Source: Longimicrobiaceae bacterium (GTDB lineage: Bacteria > Gemmatimonadota > Gemmatimonadetes > Longimicrobiales > Longimicrobiaceae). From it: a stretch of DNA of 64,000 nucleotides. Location of the stretch: NCBI GenBank assembly GCA_036375715.1, contig DASVBS010000034.1, forward strand, positions 1 through 64,000, read 5' to 3'. Numbering within the stretch: the stretch's first letter is position 1; the number at the start of each line of letters is the position of its first letter. A model generated the notes under the pieces. The model ran no database searches and was not told where the DNA came from. It worked only from the letters and a program-made list of their open reading frames with translations. Made by a program: the position numbers and the translations under genes. Shown here in pieces: positions 42,332 through 50,820 of this stretch.

Positions 42332-43039
42332 CTAGCGCGGCCCTTCCTGGAAGATCTCGTTCAAGCGTCGCGCGAACCTCGGCCCGGTGCCGGTATCCTC
42401 GTGCATGAAGTAGACGAAGGCATCGGACCACTCCTGCGCCGCGATCCGCTCGAGCCAATCCTGCAGGTCCGCGTCCTCGTAGGCGTTCGCTCGTAGCCGC
42501 AGGTACCCCCATTCCGCTGTTCTCACCAGGGGCGTCGTTCCCTGCGCATCATCCTCCACACAGAGCGGACGGCGATGCTCGCGCAGGAGAGCGAACAGCT
42601 CGTCGTCGAACCAGGAAGGGTGGCGAAACCCGAACGCGACGCGTGCATCTTCCGGCACCTGCTCCAGAAAGGCCTCGAGACGGGGGAGGTCCTTCTTGAA
42701 GTTGGGAGGGAGCTGGAAGAGCACAGGACCCAGCCGTCCATTCAGGGACGCCGTGACCTCGAAGAACCGCTTGGTGGGTTCCTCCGCCTCGCGCAGCCGC
42801 TTGCGATGGGTGATCACCTGCGGCGCCTTGAAGGCGAAGGTGAACTCCTCGGGCACGGTCTCGGCCCACTGGCGCAGGGTCTCTTCGGTGGGAAGTCGAT
42901 AGAAGGTGCTGTTGATCTCGACCGTGGAGAAGTGCTGCGCATAGAAGCTCAGCATGCCGGAAGCGGGGAGATCCGGCGGGTAGAAAGGGCCCTTCCACTC
43001 CTTGTAGGCGTACCCGCTCGTTCCTGCGTGCAGCCGCAT
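42332..43039 (-). CDS. DUF72-family protein
   Basis: 235 residues on the minus strand. The N-terminus HAGTSGYAYKEWKGPFYPPD and EINSTFYRLPTEETLRQWAE are the signature of DUF72 TIM-barrel proteins; FAFKAPQVITHRKRLREAEE and VLFQLPPNFKKDLPRLEAFL follow. DUF72 proteins are cytosolic, metal-site TIM barrels of unsettled activity. The next minus-strand gene ends 100 bases upstream. Confidence 0.92.
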   Translation of the reverse strand: MRLHAGTSGYAYKEWKGPFYPPDLPASGMLSFYAQHFSTVEINSTFYRLPTEETLRQWAETVPEEFTFAFKAPQVITHRKRLREAEEPTKRFFEVTASLNGRLGPVLFQLPPNFKKDLPRLEAFLEQVPEDARVAFGFRHPSWFDDELFALLREHRRPLCVEDDAQGTTPLVRTAEWGYLRLRANAYEDADLQDWLERIAAQEWSDAFVYFMHEDTGTGPRFARRLNEIFQEGPR

Positions 43040-43139
43040 GTCTGCCCCTGAGTATGGGAGTCCGACCCGCGCTACGATCGGGTAGACATCTAGCGACGTC
43101 GTCCCCGAGCAGCAAGCTCGCGCTACTCCCCCGTCGTCA

Positions 43140-43895
43140 TCACTGCGGCGGTCTCCGGCCCACGATCACCGGCTGAAAGAACCGTCCGTCGACCCGGTGG
43201 ACGTCCTCGAATCCAGACTCCCGCAGCAGCTGCATCAACCGGTCGATAGACACCGCGTAGTACATGGTGCGCATGACCCGGGTGCGGCATTCGGCGCCGC
43301 CGCCCCGATCCTCCACGAAGTACATCGCCAGGTCGTACAGGTCGCCCCTGAACTCCCATACCTGCAGCAGCACGTACCGCACTCCGTCCTCGGTGCGGAC
43401 CCCGTAGGGCACGAGCTTCCTTCCCTCGCGCTCCGTGGTGGCGTAGTCGCGCACCGAGATCAGGCAGATCCCGCCGGGACTGAGGCAGCCCAGGAACTGG
43501 CGGAAAGCGCGCAGGATCTCCGCATCGGTCAGCAGGTGCGGGACCGAGTTGTCGGCCGAGAGCACGATGTCGAAGCCGCCTCCATGCCGCTCGAATGCGG
43601 CCCGCATGTCCGCCACGGACAGATCGATCGAAAGCCCACGGGCCGCCGCCTCCCGCCGCGCTCGCTCGACGGCACCGCGCGAGAGGTCGGAAGCGGTGAC
43701 CAGGTAGCCGAGCTCCGCAAGGCCGAGGCTCTGCGTGCCGATCCCGCAGGAGACGTCCAGCAGACGGCGGGCGTGACCACCCGCTTCCTCACGGATGATC
43801 TCGTCCAGGGCACGCGCCTGGCGTGCGATGCTGGTCTCCCAGTGACCGTAGATCAGGTGATATAGTGGGGCCAGCTCGTCGTAGAAGGTGTCCAC
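43140..43895 (-). CDS. Class I SAM-dependent methyltransferase (glycine N-methyltransferase-like)
   Basis: 251 residues on the minus strand. FYDELAPLYHLIYGHWETSI opens; SAM motif I is LLDVSCGIGTQSLGLA (about 45-60), then VTASDLSRGAVERAR and VLSADNSVPHLL; GGICLISVRDYATTEREGRK is strand 5. The pattern resembles glycine or sarcosine methyltransferases. Its start overlaps the reverse-strand leader of the next gene, a divergent pair. Confidence 0.87.
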   Translation of the reverse strand: MDTFYDELAPLYHLIYGHWETSIARQARALDEIIREEAGGHARRLLDVSCGIGTQSLGLAELGYLVTASDLSRGAVERARREAAARGLSIDLSVADMRAAFERHGGGFDIVLSADNSVPHLLTDAEILRAFRQFLGCLSPGGICLISVRDYATTEREGRKLVPYGVRTEDGVRYVLLQVWEFRGDLYDLAMYFVEDRGGGAECRTRVMRTMYYAVSIDRLMQLLRESGFEDVHRVDGRFFQPVIVGRRPPQ

Positions 43896-43980
43896 GGGAC
43901 TCTCAGAGTTCGACTACCTGGCTACTCGCGCGGGGGCGAACGGCCCTCACGCGATCCCGAACGAACCACTGGGATGGACG

Positions 43981-44532
43981 TTGAACCAGCGGAGTGATGA
44001 GGTTGGGCCCCTGGAGATCTGGACCATCGGCCATTCTACCCGGTCCATGGAGGACTTCCTCGCGTTCCTGGAAGAGAACGGGATCGAGGCGGTCGCCGAT
44101 GTGCGCCGGTTTCCTGGCTCGCGGGCCTACCCCCACTTCAACGCCGAGCCCCTGGCGCAGAGCCTGGCCGCGCGCGGAATCGAGTACCTCCCCTTCGGCG
44201 ATCTCGGCGGACGGCGAAGGCCCGATCCCGGGTCGACCAATACCGTCTGGCGCCATCCCGCCTTTCGCGCCTACGCCGACTTCATGGAGACGCCCGAATT
44301 CCGAGCCGGCCTGACTCGCCTGCTGGCGGCCGCGCGAACGCGTCGGACGGCGATCATGTGTTCGGAGGCGGTGTGGTGGAGGTGTCACCGCGCGCTCATC
44401 GCGGATGCGCTCAAGGCCGGCGGCGCCCGCGTCCTGCACATCATGGACGTCGGCAAGGTGGTCGAGCACCCGTACACGGCGGCGGCGACCGTAGTCGACG
44501 GAAAGTTGCGCTACGGAGCCGCCCCGGCATGA
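43981..44532 (+). CDS. DUF488-family protein
   Basis: 183 residues with the TTG start at 43981; a GTG at 43888 would overlap the divergent methyltransferase and add a non-conserved leader. LEIWTIGHSTRSMEDFLAFL opens DUF488; VADVRRFPGSRAYPHFNAEP, YLPFGDLGGRRRPDPGS and IMCSEAVWWRCHRALIADAL with Cys-His follow. DUF488 proteins are small, cytosolic and possibly RNA- or metal-binding; function unknown. Confidence 0.9.
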   Translation: MNQRSDEVGPLEIWTIGHSTRSMEDFLAFLEENGIEAVADVRRFPGSRAYPHFNAEPLAQSLAARGIEYLPFGDLGGRRRPDPGSTNTVWRHPAFRAYADFMETPEFRAGLTRLLAAARTRRTAIMCSEAVWWRCHRALIADALKAGGARVLHIMDVGKVVEHPYTAAATVVDGKLRYGAAPA

Positions 44533-44583
44533 TACCCGCATGCCCGCCGCGCAGGCGCCGCGTCAATCCTCGCAGAGTTCCGC

Positions 44584-45168
44584 ATGGACATTGCATTCGC
44601 GCCGGGCGCCACTCGAATTCACCAGCGCTTGATCATGGATGCACAGCGCCCCGCCGCAGTCAATGAGGCGAATGCCAGCGAAGGGGGTTGCGGCGCGCCG
44701 CCCGAGCCGTCGCGCTCCAACCAGGCCCCCGCCGGACTGACCCGCGAGTATCACACCGATCGCATCAGCGTCCTCTGGTTCGCGGAGCGCTGCATTCACA
44801 GCGGTGAGTGCATCCGCGCGCTCCCCCGCGTCTTCAATCCACGGCGCCGGCCGTGGGTCGATCTCACGCGCGCGGAGGCGGACGCGATCGCTGAAGCCGT
44901 GCTGCTCTGCCCGACCGGGGCGCTTCACTACGTCAGGCACGACGGCGGCGCTCAGGAGCCGGAGCCCGGGGCGGTGCAGGTTCGCGCGGTGCGCGATGGC
45001 CCTTACCTCGTGCAGGGCAGACTCGAAATCCACGGTGCCGACGGCGAGCTGATCCGCAGCGACACCCGCATGGCTCTCTGCCGCTGCGGCTGCTCCGCCC
45101 AAATGCCCTTCTGCGACAACACGCACCGCTCGATCGGCTTTCGGGAGCCGGGCCGGCGCGAATCGTGA
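44584..45168 (+). CDS. Fer4_19 plus CDGSH iron-sulfur protein
   Basis: 194 residues. The middle part VLWFAERCIHSGECIRALPR with DAIAEAVLLCPTGALHYVR is a YjdI/Fer4_19-type domain with ferredoxin-like Cys spacing (C-x5-C ... C-P-T-G-A-L), and the C-terminal CRCGCSAQMPFCDNTHRSIG is a CDGSH domain (C-x-C-x8-C-D-x-x-H form) binding a 2Fe-2S cluster. A 50-residue N-terminal leader is polar and disordered-looking; ATG 44635 is an alternative start. It probably moves electrons or senses redox state in the cytosol. Confidence 0.85.
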   Translation: MDIAFAPGATRIHQRLIMDAQRPAAVNEANASEGGCGAPPEPSRSNQAPAGLTREYHTDRISVLWFAERCIHSGECIRALPRVFNPRRRPWVDLTRAEADAIAEAVLLCPTGALHYVRHDGGAQEPEPGAVQVRAVRDGPYLVQGRLEIHGADGELIRSDTRMALCRCGCSAQMPFCDNTHRSIGFREPGRRES

Positions 45169-45193
45169 GCATGATCGCGGAATCTTGCGGAAT

Positions 45194-45307
45194 TACGGAA
45201 TTACGAATTACGAATTACGAATTACGGAACGACGTTGAGCACCCACTGGCACGTTCGTAATGCGAAATTCCGGCCTGCAATTCGTAATTCGTAATTCGTA
45301 ATCCGTA
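45194..45307. repeat. Inverted AATTACG tandem repeat pair
   Basis: A 30-base array of GAATTAC units at 45194-45223 pairs with the complementary array at 45279-45307 over 29 bases with one mismatch; the 55-base spacer has no gene. It lies between the iron-sulfur protein and a small membrane protein. Confidence 0.8.
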
Positions 45308-45428
45308 TCGCCCCTGATTAAGAATTCAACAAAATTTTGCCGTTCCGCGCCCCTGCTGAAACTCGCTCCGTTGCCCTTCGTATCCTTCCCTTGTCGCTGC
45401 CGCTCGTCACCTGTCCAGAGAGGTCTCG

Positions 45429-45746
45429 ATGGAGACACTGCCCGACATCCTCGCTCTGCTGATCCCCGTGCTGGCGCTGCTCATCGGCCTCGTCATCATC
45501 GCGGGGATCTTCCTGGTTCAACCGCTCGTGCGTGCGATCTCCCGGCTGGCGGAGGTTCGTCAGGGCGGAAGCGTGGAGGTGCTTCCAGCCGCAACCGCGC
45601 GTCTGGAAGAACGCGTCGCCATGCTCGAGTCGACCCTGGAGAAGGTGCTCGAGGAACGGGAATTCGAGCGTCAGCTCCGCGCGGGACAGCCGGCGACTCC
45701 AGCGGTCGCGCCCGGCCCCGAGGAGCTGCCCATTCAGCCCTCCTGA
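45429..45746 (+). CDS. Single-TM coiled-coil protein
   Basis: 105 residues. One long hydrophobic segment (LALLIPVLALLIGLVIIAGI, about 8-28) followed by ARLEERVAMLESTLEKVLEE, a heptad coiled coil, and a Pro-rich tail. GAGAGGTC precedes the start. Membrane-anchored helical protein of unknown function. Confidence 0.65.
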   Translation: METLPDILALLIPVLALLIGLVIIAGIFLVQPLVRAISRLAEVRQGGSVEVLPAATARLEERVAMLESTLEKVLEEREFERQLRAGQPATPAVAPGPEELPIQPS

Positions 45747-45889
45747 GGCACTGGCTTCCGCGCCGGGTCGGATCCGCAATGCCTTCATTGCCGCCCCTGC
45801 GGCCGGGTGCCATACTTTTGGAAGCTCCCTTCGCAGCGGCCGGCGTCTGAGGTGCCGCGTCGCTGCTCCCGCCTTCCCAGGAGACCGCC

Positions 45890-46075
45890 ATGCGCGCGTA
45901 TGTGCTGATCTCGGGGGTGATCTTCGCCGTCATCGTCATCGCTCACCTCGCGCGAATCGCCGCCGAATCGGCTGCGCTCGCCAGTGACTTCCATTTCATC
46001 CTCCTCACGGTCCTGGCGGCGGTGCTCGCGTTGTGGGCGGGTTGGCTCCTCTGGAGCGCTCGTAGACGGACCTGA
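45890..46075 (+). CDS. Small two-TM membrane protein
   Basis: 61 residues: VLISGVIFAVIVIAHLARI and FHFILLTVLAAVLALWAGWL with a basic end SARRRT. No family recognised. The next gene starts 15 bases later. Confidence 0.6.
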   Translation: MRAYVLISGVIFAVIVIAHLARIAAESAALASDFHFILLTVLAAVLALWAGWLLWSARRRT

Positions 46076-46090
46076 ACGCGCCGAATTTCG

Positions 46091-46474
46091 ATGGAGCGGG
46101 TGCGTCTGGTCCACCTCCGCGGAACTCCGGTGCTGCGCGTCGACTACTCCGGCCTGCACGATCCGGCCGAGCTGCAGGGAGTCGCGCGGCACGCTCTCGC
46201 GCGGGTGCGGTCGCACGAGGGGGACCCCCTCCTCGTGCTTGCCGACCTCACTGACGTTCCCCACAACCTGGTCACCGCCGCGATCATGCAGCAGGGGGTC
46301 GCGGAGAGCCGCTCGCACGTCCGTGCGCGGGCGGTCGTAGGGCTCACCCCAGAGGCATCAGGCTCCTTCGACGTGGCCGCTAAGCTCTTCGGGAGCCCCA
46401 TGGCCCGCTTCGACGACGAGGCGGCTGCGCTGGAGTGGCTGCTTCAGCACGCGCCCGGAAAGCAGGAGCTTTGA
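46091..46474 (+). CDS. STAS/SpoIIAA-like protein, hypothetical
   Basis: 127 residues. VLRVDYSGLHDPAELQGVAR, LLVLADLTDVPHNLVTAAIM and AALEWLLQHA suggest a SpoIIAA/STAS-like alpha-beta fold, of the type used to read protein surfaces or nucleotide signals. No phosphorylatable Ser is evident. Its stop codon overlaps the TTG start of the next acetyltransferase gene, so the two are translationally coupled. Confidence 0.55.
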   Translation: MERVRLVHLRGTPVLRVDYSGLHDPAELQGVARHALARVRSHEGDPLLVLADLTDVPHNLVTAAIMQQGVAESRSHVRARAVVGLTPEASGSFDVAAKLFGSPMARFDDEAAALEWLLQHAPGKQEL

Positions 46475-46986
46475 TCGCGCTGCGCCCCGCGACACCGGCC
46501 GATCTCGGGCTGCTACGGCACTGGGACCAACAGCCCCATGTGGTGGCGGCTGCCCCGAACGACGACTGGGCGTGGGAGATCGAGCTCGGGAGGAACCCCG
46601 AGTGGCGCGAGCTTCTGATCGCGGAGCTCGACGGTCGACCCATCGGCTTCATCCAGATCATCGATCCTGCTCGCGAGGACAGCCACTACTGGGGTAAGGA
46701 CGTCGCCGATGATCTCCGGGCGATCGACATCTGGATCGGCGAGGCCGACGACCTCGGGCGAGGCCTGGGCACGCGCATGATGGAGCTGGCGATTGAACGC
46801 TGCTTCTCGGCCCCGGAGGTGGCCGCCATCCTCATCGATCCGCTGCTGAGCAACACCCGCGCACATCGCTTCTACCAGCGCCTCGGTTTTCGACCCATCG
46901 GCGCGCGACGCTTCGGCGAGGACGACTGTCTCGTGCACCGTCTGTCACGGGAAGACTGGGCGCAAACCCACGGACTGTCGCCGTAG
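46471..46986 (+). CDS. AAC(6')-like GNAT acetyltransferase
   Basis: 171 residues with a TTG start at 46471, overlapping the upstream stop (TTGA). LRPATPADLGLLRHWDQQPH, IGFIQIIDPAREDSHYWGKD, LRAIDIWIGEADDLGRGLGT and LSNTRAHRFYQRLGF closely follow the aminoglycoside 6-prime-N-acetyltransferase group. Whether it acts on aminoglycosides is unproven; many chromosomal relatives do not. The coupled STAS-like gene is unusual company. Confidence 0.82.
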   Translation: MIALRPATPADLGLLRHWDQQPHVVAAAPNDDWAWEIELGRNPEWRELLIAELDGRPIGFIQIIDPAREDSHYWGKDVADDLRAIDIWIGEADDLGRGLGTRMMELAIERCFSAPEVAAILIDPLLSNTRAHRFYQRLGFRPIGARRFGEDDCLVHRLSREDWAQTHGLSP

Positions 46987-47250
46987 CTACAGCCACCAGA
47001 TTAACCTCCTCCTCTAGCAATCGCCCGAACCCCCCCCTCGTCCTCACGTCAGGCGGCGCCCACCCCCTGCCAGTCCGACGATTCCGAACACCACGGGCGG
47101 CGAAAGCAAGCGCGTCCTGGCAGGCACGCTCGCGGGATCTCGCGCATTCGAAGCGGCATGGGGTTGAGCTTCGGGCCGAGTCTCCTATTTTGTCTGCCGG
47201 CTAAGCCACCCAACCAGCAACTTGCCAGCCCCGCAGACGTGGCCAAGCCG

Positions 47251-48234
47251 ATGGTACGTGCTTTCGGACTCACCAAGTTCTACGGCGGGAAACGGGCCCT
47301 CGGCCCCGTCGACTTCGCGATCGAGCAGGGTGAAAGCATCGGCTTCCTGGGCCTGAATGGCGCCGGGAAGACGACGTTGCTGCGCATCATCGCCGGCGAC
47401 CTCCGGCCGTCGGCGGGTTCCCTGCTGGTGAACGGAAGCGACGCGGTTCGCGATCCCTTCTCAGTGCGTCGCCTGGTAGGCTTTCTGCCCGAGCATCCCC
47501 CGGTTTATCCAGACATGCCGGTAAGGGAGTACCTGCGTTTTGCCGGCCGTCTCCGCGGCATGGACAACCATGAGCTCGAGCGCCGGATCGAAGAGGTGGA
47601 AGTACTCACCGATCTGGGCGACGTCGCCGACGAGCTGATTCGCCACCTCTCGCAGGGCTACCGGCAACGCGTGGGGCTGGCGCAGGCGATCATCCACGAG
47701 CCTCCCCTTCTCATCCTCGACGAGCCGGCCCACGATCTCGATCCCGCCCAGATCGTGGAGATGCGGACGCTTCTGAGATCGCTCAAGGACAGCCATACCA
47801 TTCTCATTTCGAGCCATAATCTCCCGGAGATCAGCGAAACGTGCGACCGCCTCTTCGTGATCGACGGGGGCGAGATCGTGGCTACGGGCTCGGAGGCGGA
47901 GCTGTCGGCCCGACTGCTCGGCACGCAGCGAATCGAGGTGACGATCCGCTCCCCGGCGGGCGAGGGCGATGGGGAGGAGGCGTTCGCGCAGGTCGTTGCC
48001 TGTATCCGTCGTGTGGATGCGGTCCGCGAAGTGGAGCTGGGACGCGGGGAGGAAGGCCTGCGGATCACGATCGAATCGGACGAGGACCGCCGGCCGGAGA
48101 TCTGCCGGGCGCTGGTCGAAGCCGGTTACGAGGTGATCGGCCTCGGTCGGAGCCGACGCAAGCTGGAAAGCGTATTCCTGGAGCTAGTGCAAGAAGGGAA
48201 CGGTGCGCGCGATCACAGTCATTCTGCGGCGTGA
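47251..48234 (+). CDS. ABC transporter ATP-binding protein (GldA-type)
   Basis: 327 residues from ATG 47251, the first residue before the conserved VRAFGLTKFYGGKRAL; an ATG at 47158 would add an unconserved leader. Walker A GLNGAGKT (34-41), Q-loop in GFLPEHPPVY, signature LSQGYRQRVG (133-142), Walker B LLILDEPAHDLDP (153-165) and a switch His in ILISSHNLPE. The D-loop residue before LDP is D in place of the usual G. The 32-base overlap with the next permease gene and GldA-like length make it the ATPase of a Gld-type exporter or envelope machine. Confidence 0.93.
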   Translation: MVRAFGLTKFYGGKRALGPVDFAIEQGESIGFLGLNGAGKTTLLRIIAGDLRPSAGSLLVNGSDAVRDPFSVRRLVGFLPEHPPVYPDMPVREYLRFAGRLRGMDNHELERRIEEVEVLTDLGDVADELIRHLSQGYRQRVGLAQAIIHEPPLLILDEPAHDLDPAQIVEMRTLLRSLKDSHTILISSHNLPEISETCDRLFVIDGGEIVATGSEAELSARLLGTQRIEVTIRSPAGEGDGEEAFAQVVACIRRVDAVREVELGRGEEGLRITIESDEDRRPEICRALVEAGYEVIGLGRSRRKLESVFLELVQEGNGARDHSHSAA

Positions 48235-48934
48235 GCTGGGGGCATACCTCAAATCACCCCTCGGGTACATCGTAGCATCGATCGTACTGCTGCTCGATGG
48301 ACTCCTCTTCTACGCTGAAGCGCTCGGACCGGCGGCCGGTTCGCGACTGTCGGCTGAGGTTCTGAGCCGCTTCTTCTTCAACACGAGCGGTCTCATCGCG
48401 ATCGCCGCGGTAGCCCTATCGGTTCGTCTGCTGGTCGACGAGCGGCAGGCTGGCAGCGTGGTACTGCTCAACACGTCTCCCGTGCGCGACCGGGACATCG
48501 TGATCGGGAAGTTCCTTTCCGCCTTCCTCTTCCTCGGCGCGATCACGGTGGCGAGCATCTACATGCCACTCCTTGTGCTGGTGAACGGAAAGGTTTCCTG
48601 GGGCCACGTCGCGGTGGGCTACCTGGGTGTGCTCCTCCTCGGGGCGGCGGTGTTGTCGATCGGGCTCTTCGCATCGTCGCTGTCGCGTAACCAGCTCCTG
48701 GCAGCCGCTCTGGGCGCAGCGCTGACCGGGCTGATGTTTCTCTTCTGGCCGCTCGCGCGCGTCGTCGACCCACCGATATCGCGGGTCTTTGCCGGTCTCG
48801 CCATACATGGCCGGCACTTCAGCGGCTTCGAGGTTGGCGCGCTGCACCTGCGAGATGTCGTCTATTACCTCTCCGTGCTCTACTTCTTCCTGCTGCTCTC
48901 GACGAAGACGCTGGAGGCGCGCAGATGGGCGTGA
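48203..48934 (+). CDS. ABC transporter permease (GldF-like)
   Basis: 243 residues, GTG start, overlapping the ATPase gene by 32 bases. The opening ITVILRRELGAYLKSPLGYI is the GldF/ABC-2 N-terminus. Six hydrophobic segments follow, with VRLLVDERQAGSVVLLNTSP, the intracellular coupling stretch, between the second and third. It forms the membrane channel with the GldG-type subunit. The next gene overlaps it by ten bases. Confidence 0.9.
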   Translation: MRAITVILRRELGAYLKSPLGYIVASIVLLLDGLLFYAEALGPAAGSRLSAEVLSRFFFNTSGLIAIAAVALSVRLLVDERQAGSVVLLNTSPVRDRDIVIGKFLSAFLFLGAITVASIYMPLLVLVNGKVSWGHVAVGYLGVLLLGAAVLSIGLFASSLSRNQLLAAALGAALTGLMFLFWPLARVVDPPISRVFAGLAIHGRHFSGFEVGALHLRDVVYYLSVLYFFLLLSTKTLEARRWA

Positions 48935-50820
48935 CGCGGAGGGCACCGTGGTGGCTCACCTGGGTCCTGGCGGGTGGGCTCGTCGCCATCTACATCGGGG
49001 AGCGCATCCTCGCGACCCTCGCTCCCGGGCGCTTGCTCTTCTCGGGACTCGGCGTGCTGGCCGTGGTGGGCGCCACGGCGTGGCGAGCGATCTCCTGGCG
49101 AACAGCTGACGAAGAAGCGCGGCGAGTAGAGACGCTGTTGCTGCTCTCCTACGCCGGGTGCGTCGTCGCGCTGATCGGCTACGTCGCCTCCAGTGAGACG
49201 GGCCTGCGGTGGCTGGATTTCCTCTTCGCCGACGAAGCGGCCCGTGACCGCTTCCGGACCATCGTGTTGGTCCTGTGGACCATCCTTCTTGCGGCGAGCC
49301 TGCTATCCGCGCTGGGCGCTCAACTCGCGCTGGGCGCCCACCGTCATGCGCGCAGCGGCGCCACCGGAGTGGAGTCCCTTCGCGTCCGGGAAACGGCTGC
49401 CGCTGGTCTCACCGTCGCGCTGGCGGGGTCCTTCCTGCTCGTGCTCGGCTGGGTCGTCTCCCAGCGAGACAGGTCACTCGACCTGAGCTACTTCAGAACG
49501 GCGTCTCCGGGCGAGGCGACCACGGGTATGGTTTCCAGCCTCGACGAGCCGCTCGACGTGCTCCTCTTCTTCCCGGAGGTGAACCCGGTCAAGGACGAGG
49601 TCCTTGGCTACTTCCGTGCGCTGGCGAATGCCACCGGCCGGGTGCGGCTGGAAGAGTACGACCGCCTGGCTTCGCCGAGTGTGGCAGAGGAGCATCACGT
49701 CACCGAAGACGGCACGATCGTGCTGACGCGGGGCGACCAGTCGCAGCAGCTGGTGGTCGGGGCTGAGCTGGACAGCGCGCGCATCCGTCTGCGTAGCCTG
49801 GATCGCGAGGTCCAGACCATCCTCTACCCGCTTCTCCGCGAGCGACGGACCGTCTATTTCACCACCGGTCATGGGGAGCTGAACGACCCTGAGTCGGCGG
49901 GTCCCCTCGGGGGCAGGGGCCTCGGTGGGGTGACGCTGTTTCAGCAGCTCCTCGGCTACCTGAACTACGACATTCGCGAACTGGGGTTGACCAACGGCCT
50001 GAGCGTCGACGTCCCCTCGGACGCGGCAATGGTGGTCGTGCTCGGCCCGCAGCGTCGCTTCCTCGAAGGCGAGATGGCGGCTCTCGACCGGTATCTGGCT
50101 CGTGGCGGGTCGCTGCTGCTGGCCCTCGATCCGGAGAGCGAATTCGACACCAGCGGGCTCGAGCAGCGGCTCGGGGTCCGGTACGTTCCGGTGCCCTTGG
50201 CGGACGATCGGCAGTACGTGCGTCGGCGAGGGGATCTGTCCGATCGCCGCCTGATCGTAACAGACCGCTTTTCCTCCCACGAAGCCGTAACGGCCGTAAG
50301 CCACGCGGGGATGGGCGCGGGAATTCTCCTCGTGGGGCCCGGCTATCTCGAACCGGTCGAGGGATCAGACGCGTCTCCGCTCTTCCTCGTGCGCTCCCTT
50401 CCCAGCACCTTCGCGGACCTCGACCGTAACTATCAATTCGACAAGGACGAGGTCCGGGATGCCTACAATCTCGCCGCCGCTGTCGAGGCGGACATCGGGA
50501 ACGGGACGGGTGCCTCGGCCGAGGGCGAACCCGAACAGCAAATGCGTGCCCTCGTCTTCGCGAGCTCGGCGATGTTCTCCGATGCGGTGCTCTCGAGCCT
50601 GGGCCTCAACGCGGCGCTGGCCGCCGAGGCAGTCAAGTGGCTGGGAGGCGAAGAGGCCTTCACCGGTGTCACCGAATCAGAAGAAGACGTGCCGATCGTG
50701 CACACGAAAGCCGAAGACGTCGGCTGGTTCTACGCGACCATCCTGGGAGCGCCAGGCCTCGTGCTGGTTCTCGGCTTGACCGGCGTATTCCGCCATCGTC
50801 GTCGACGGAGCAGGTCATGA
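48925..50820 (+). CDS. Gldg-family ABC-type auxiliary protein
   Basis: 631 residues. Four N-terminal TM helices, then a large periplasmic domain of the ABC_transp_aux type (starting near RDRSLDLSYFRTASPG, with VYFTTGHGELNDPESAG as its conserved block) and a C-terminal TM (FYATILGAPGLVLVLGLTG). The domain resembles GldG, which in Bacteroidetes pairs with GldF. It overlaps the permease upstream by ten bases and the DUF4340 gene by four. Confidence 0.88.
   Translation: MGVTRRAPWWLTWVLAGGLVAIYIGERILATLAPGRLLFSGLGVLAVVGATAWRAISWRTADEEARRVETLLLLSYAGCVVALIGYVASSETGLRWLDFLFADEAARDRFRTIVLVLWTILLAASLLSALGAQLALGAHRHARSGATGVESLRVRETAAAGLTVALAGSFLLVLGWVVSQRDRSLDLSYFRTASPGEATTGMVSSLDEPLDVLLFFPEVNPVKDEVLGYFRALANATGRVRLEEYDRLASPSVAEEHHVTEDGTIVLTRGDQSQQLVVGAELDSARIRLRSLDREVQTILYPLLRERRTVYFTTGHGELNDPESAGPLGGRGLGGVTLFQQLLGYLNYDIRELGLTNGLSVDVPSDAAMVVVLGPQRRFLEGEMAALDRYLARGGSLLLALDPESEFDTSGLEQRLGVRYVPVPLADDRQYVRRRGDLSDRRLIVTDRFSSHEAVTAVSHAGMGAGILLVGPGYLEPVEGSDASPLFLVRSLPSTFADLDRNYQFDKDEVRDAYNLAAAVEADIGNGTGASAEGEPEQQMRALVFASSAMFSDAVLSSLGLNAALAAEAVKWLGGEEAFTGVTESEEDVPIVHTKAEDVGWFYATILGAPGLVLVLGLTGVFRHRRRRSRS

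Noticed and set aside
46987-47250. Possible RNA gene upstream of the ABC operon
   Set aside because: No tRNA-like cloverleaf or known riboswitch pattern was found.
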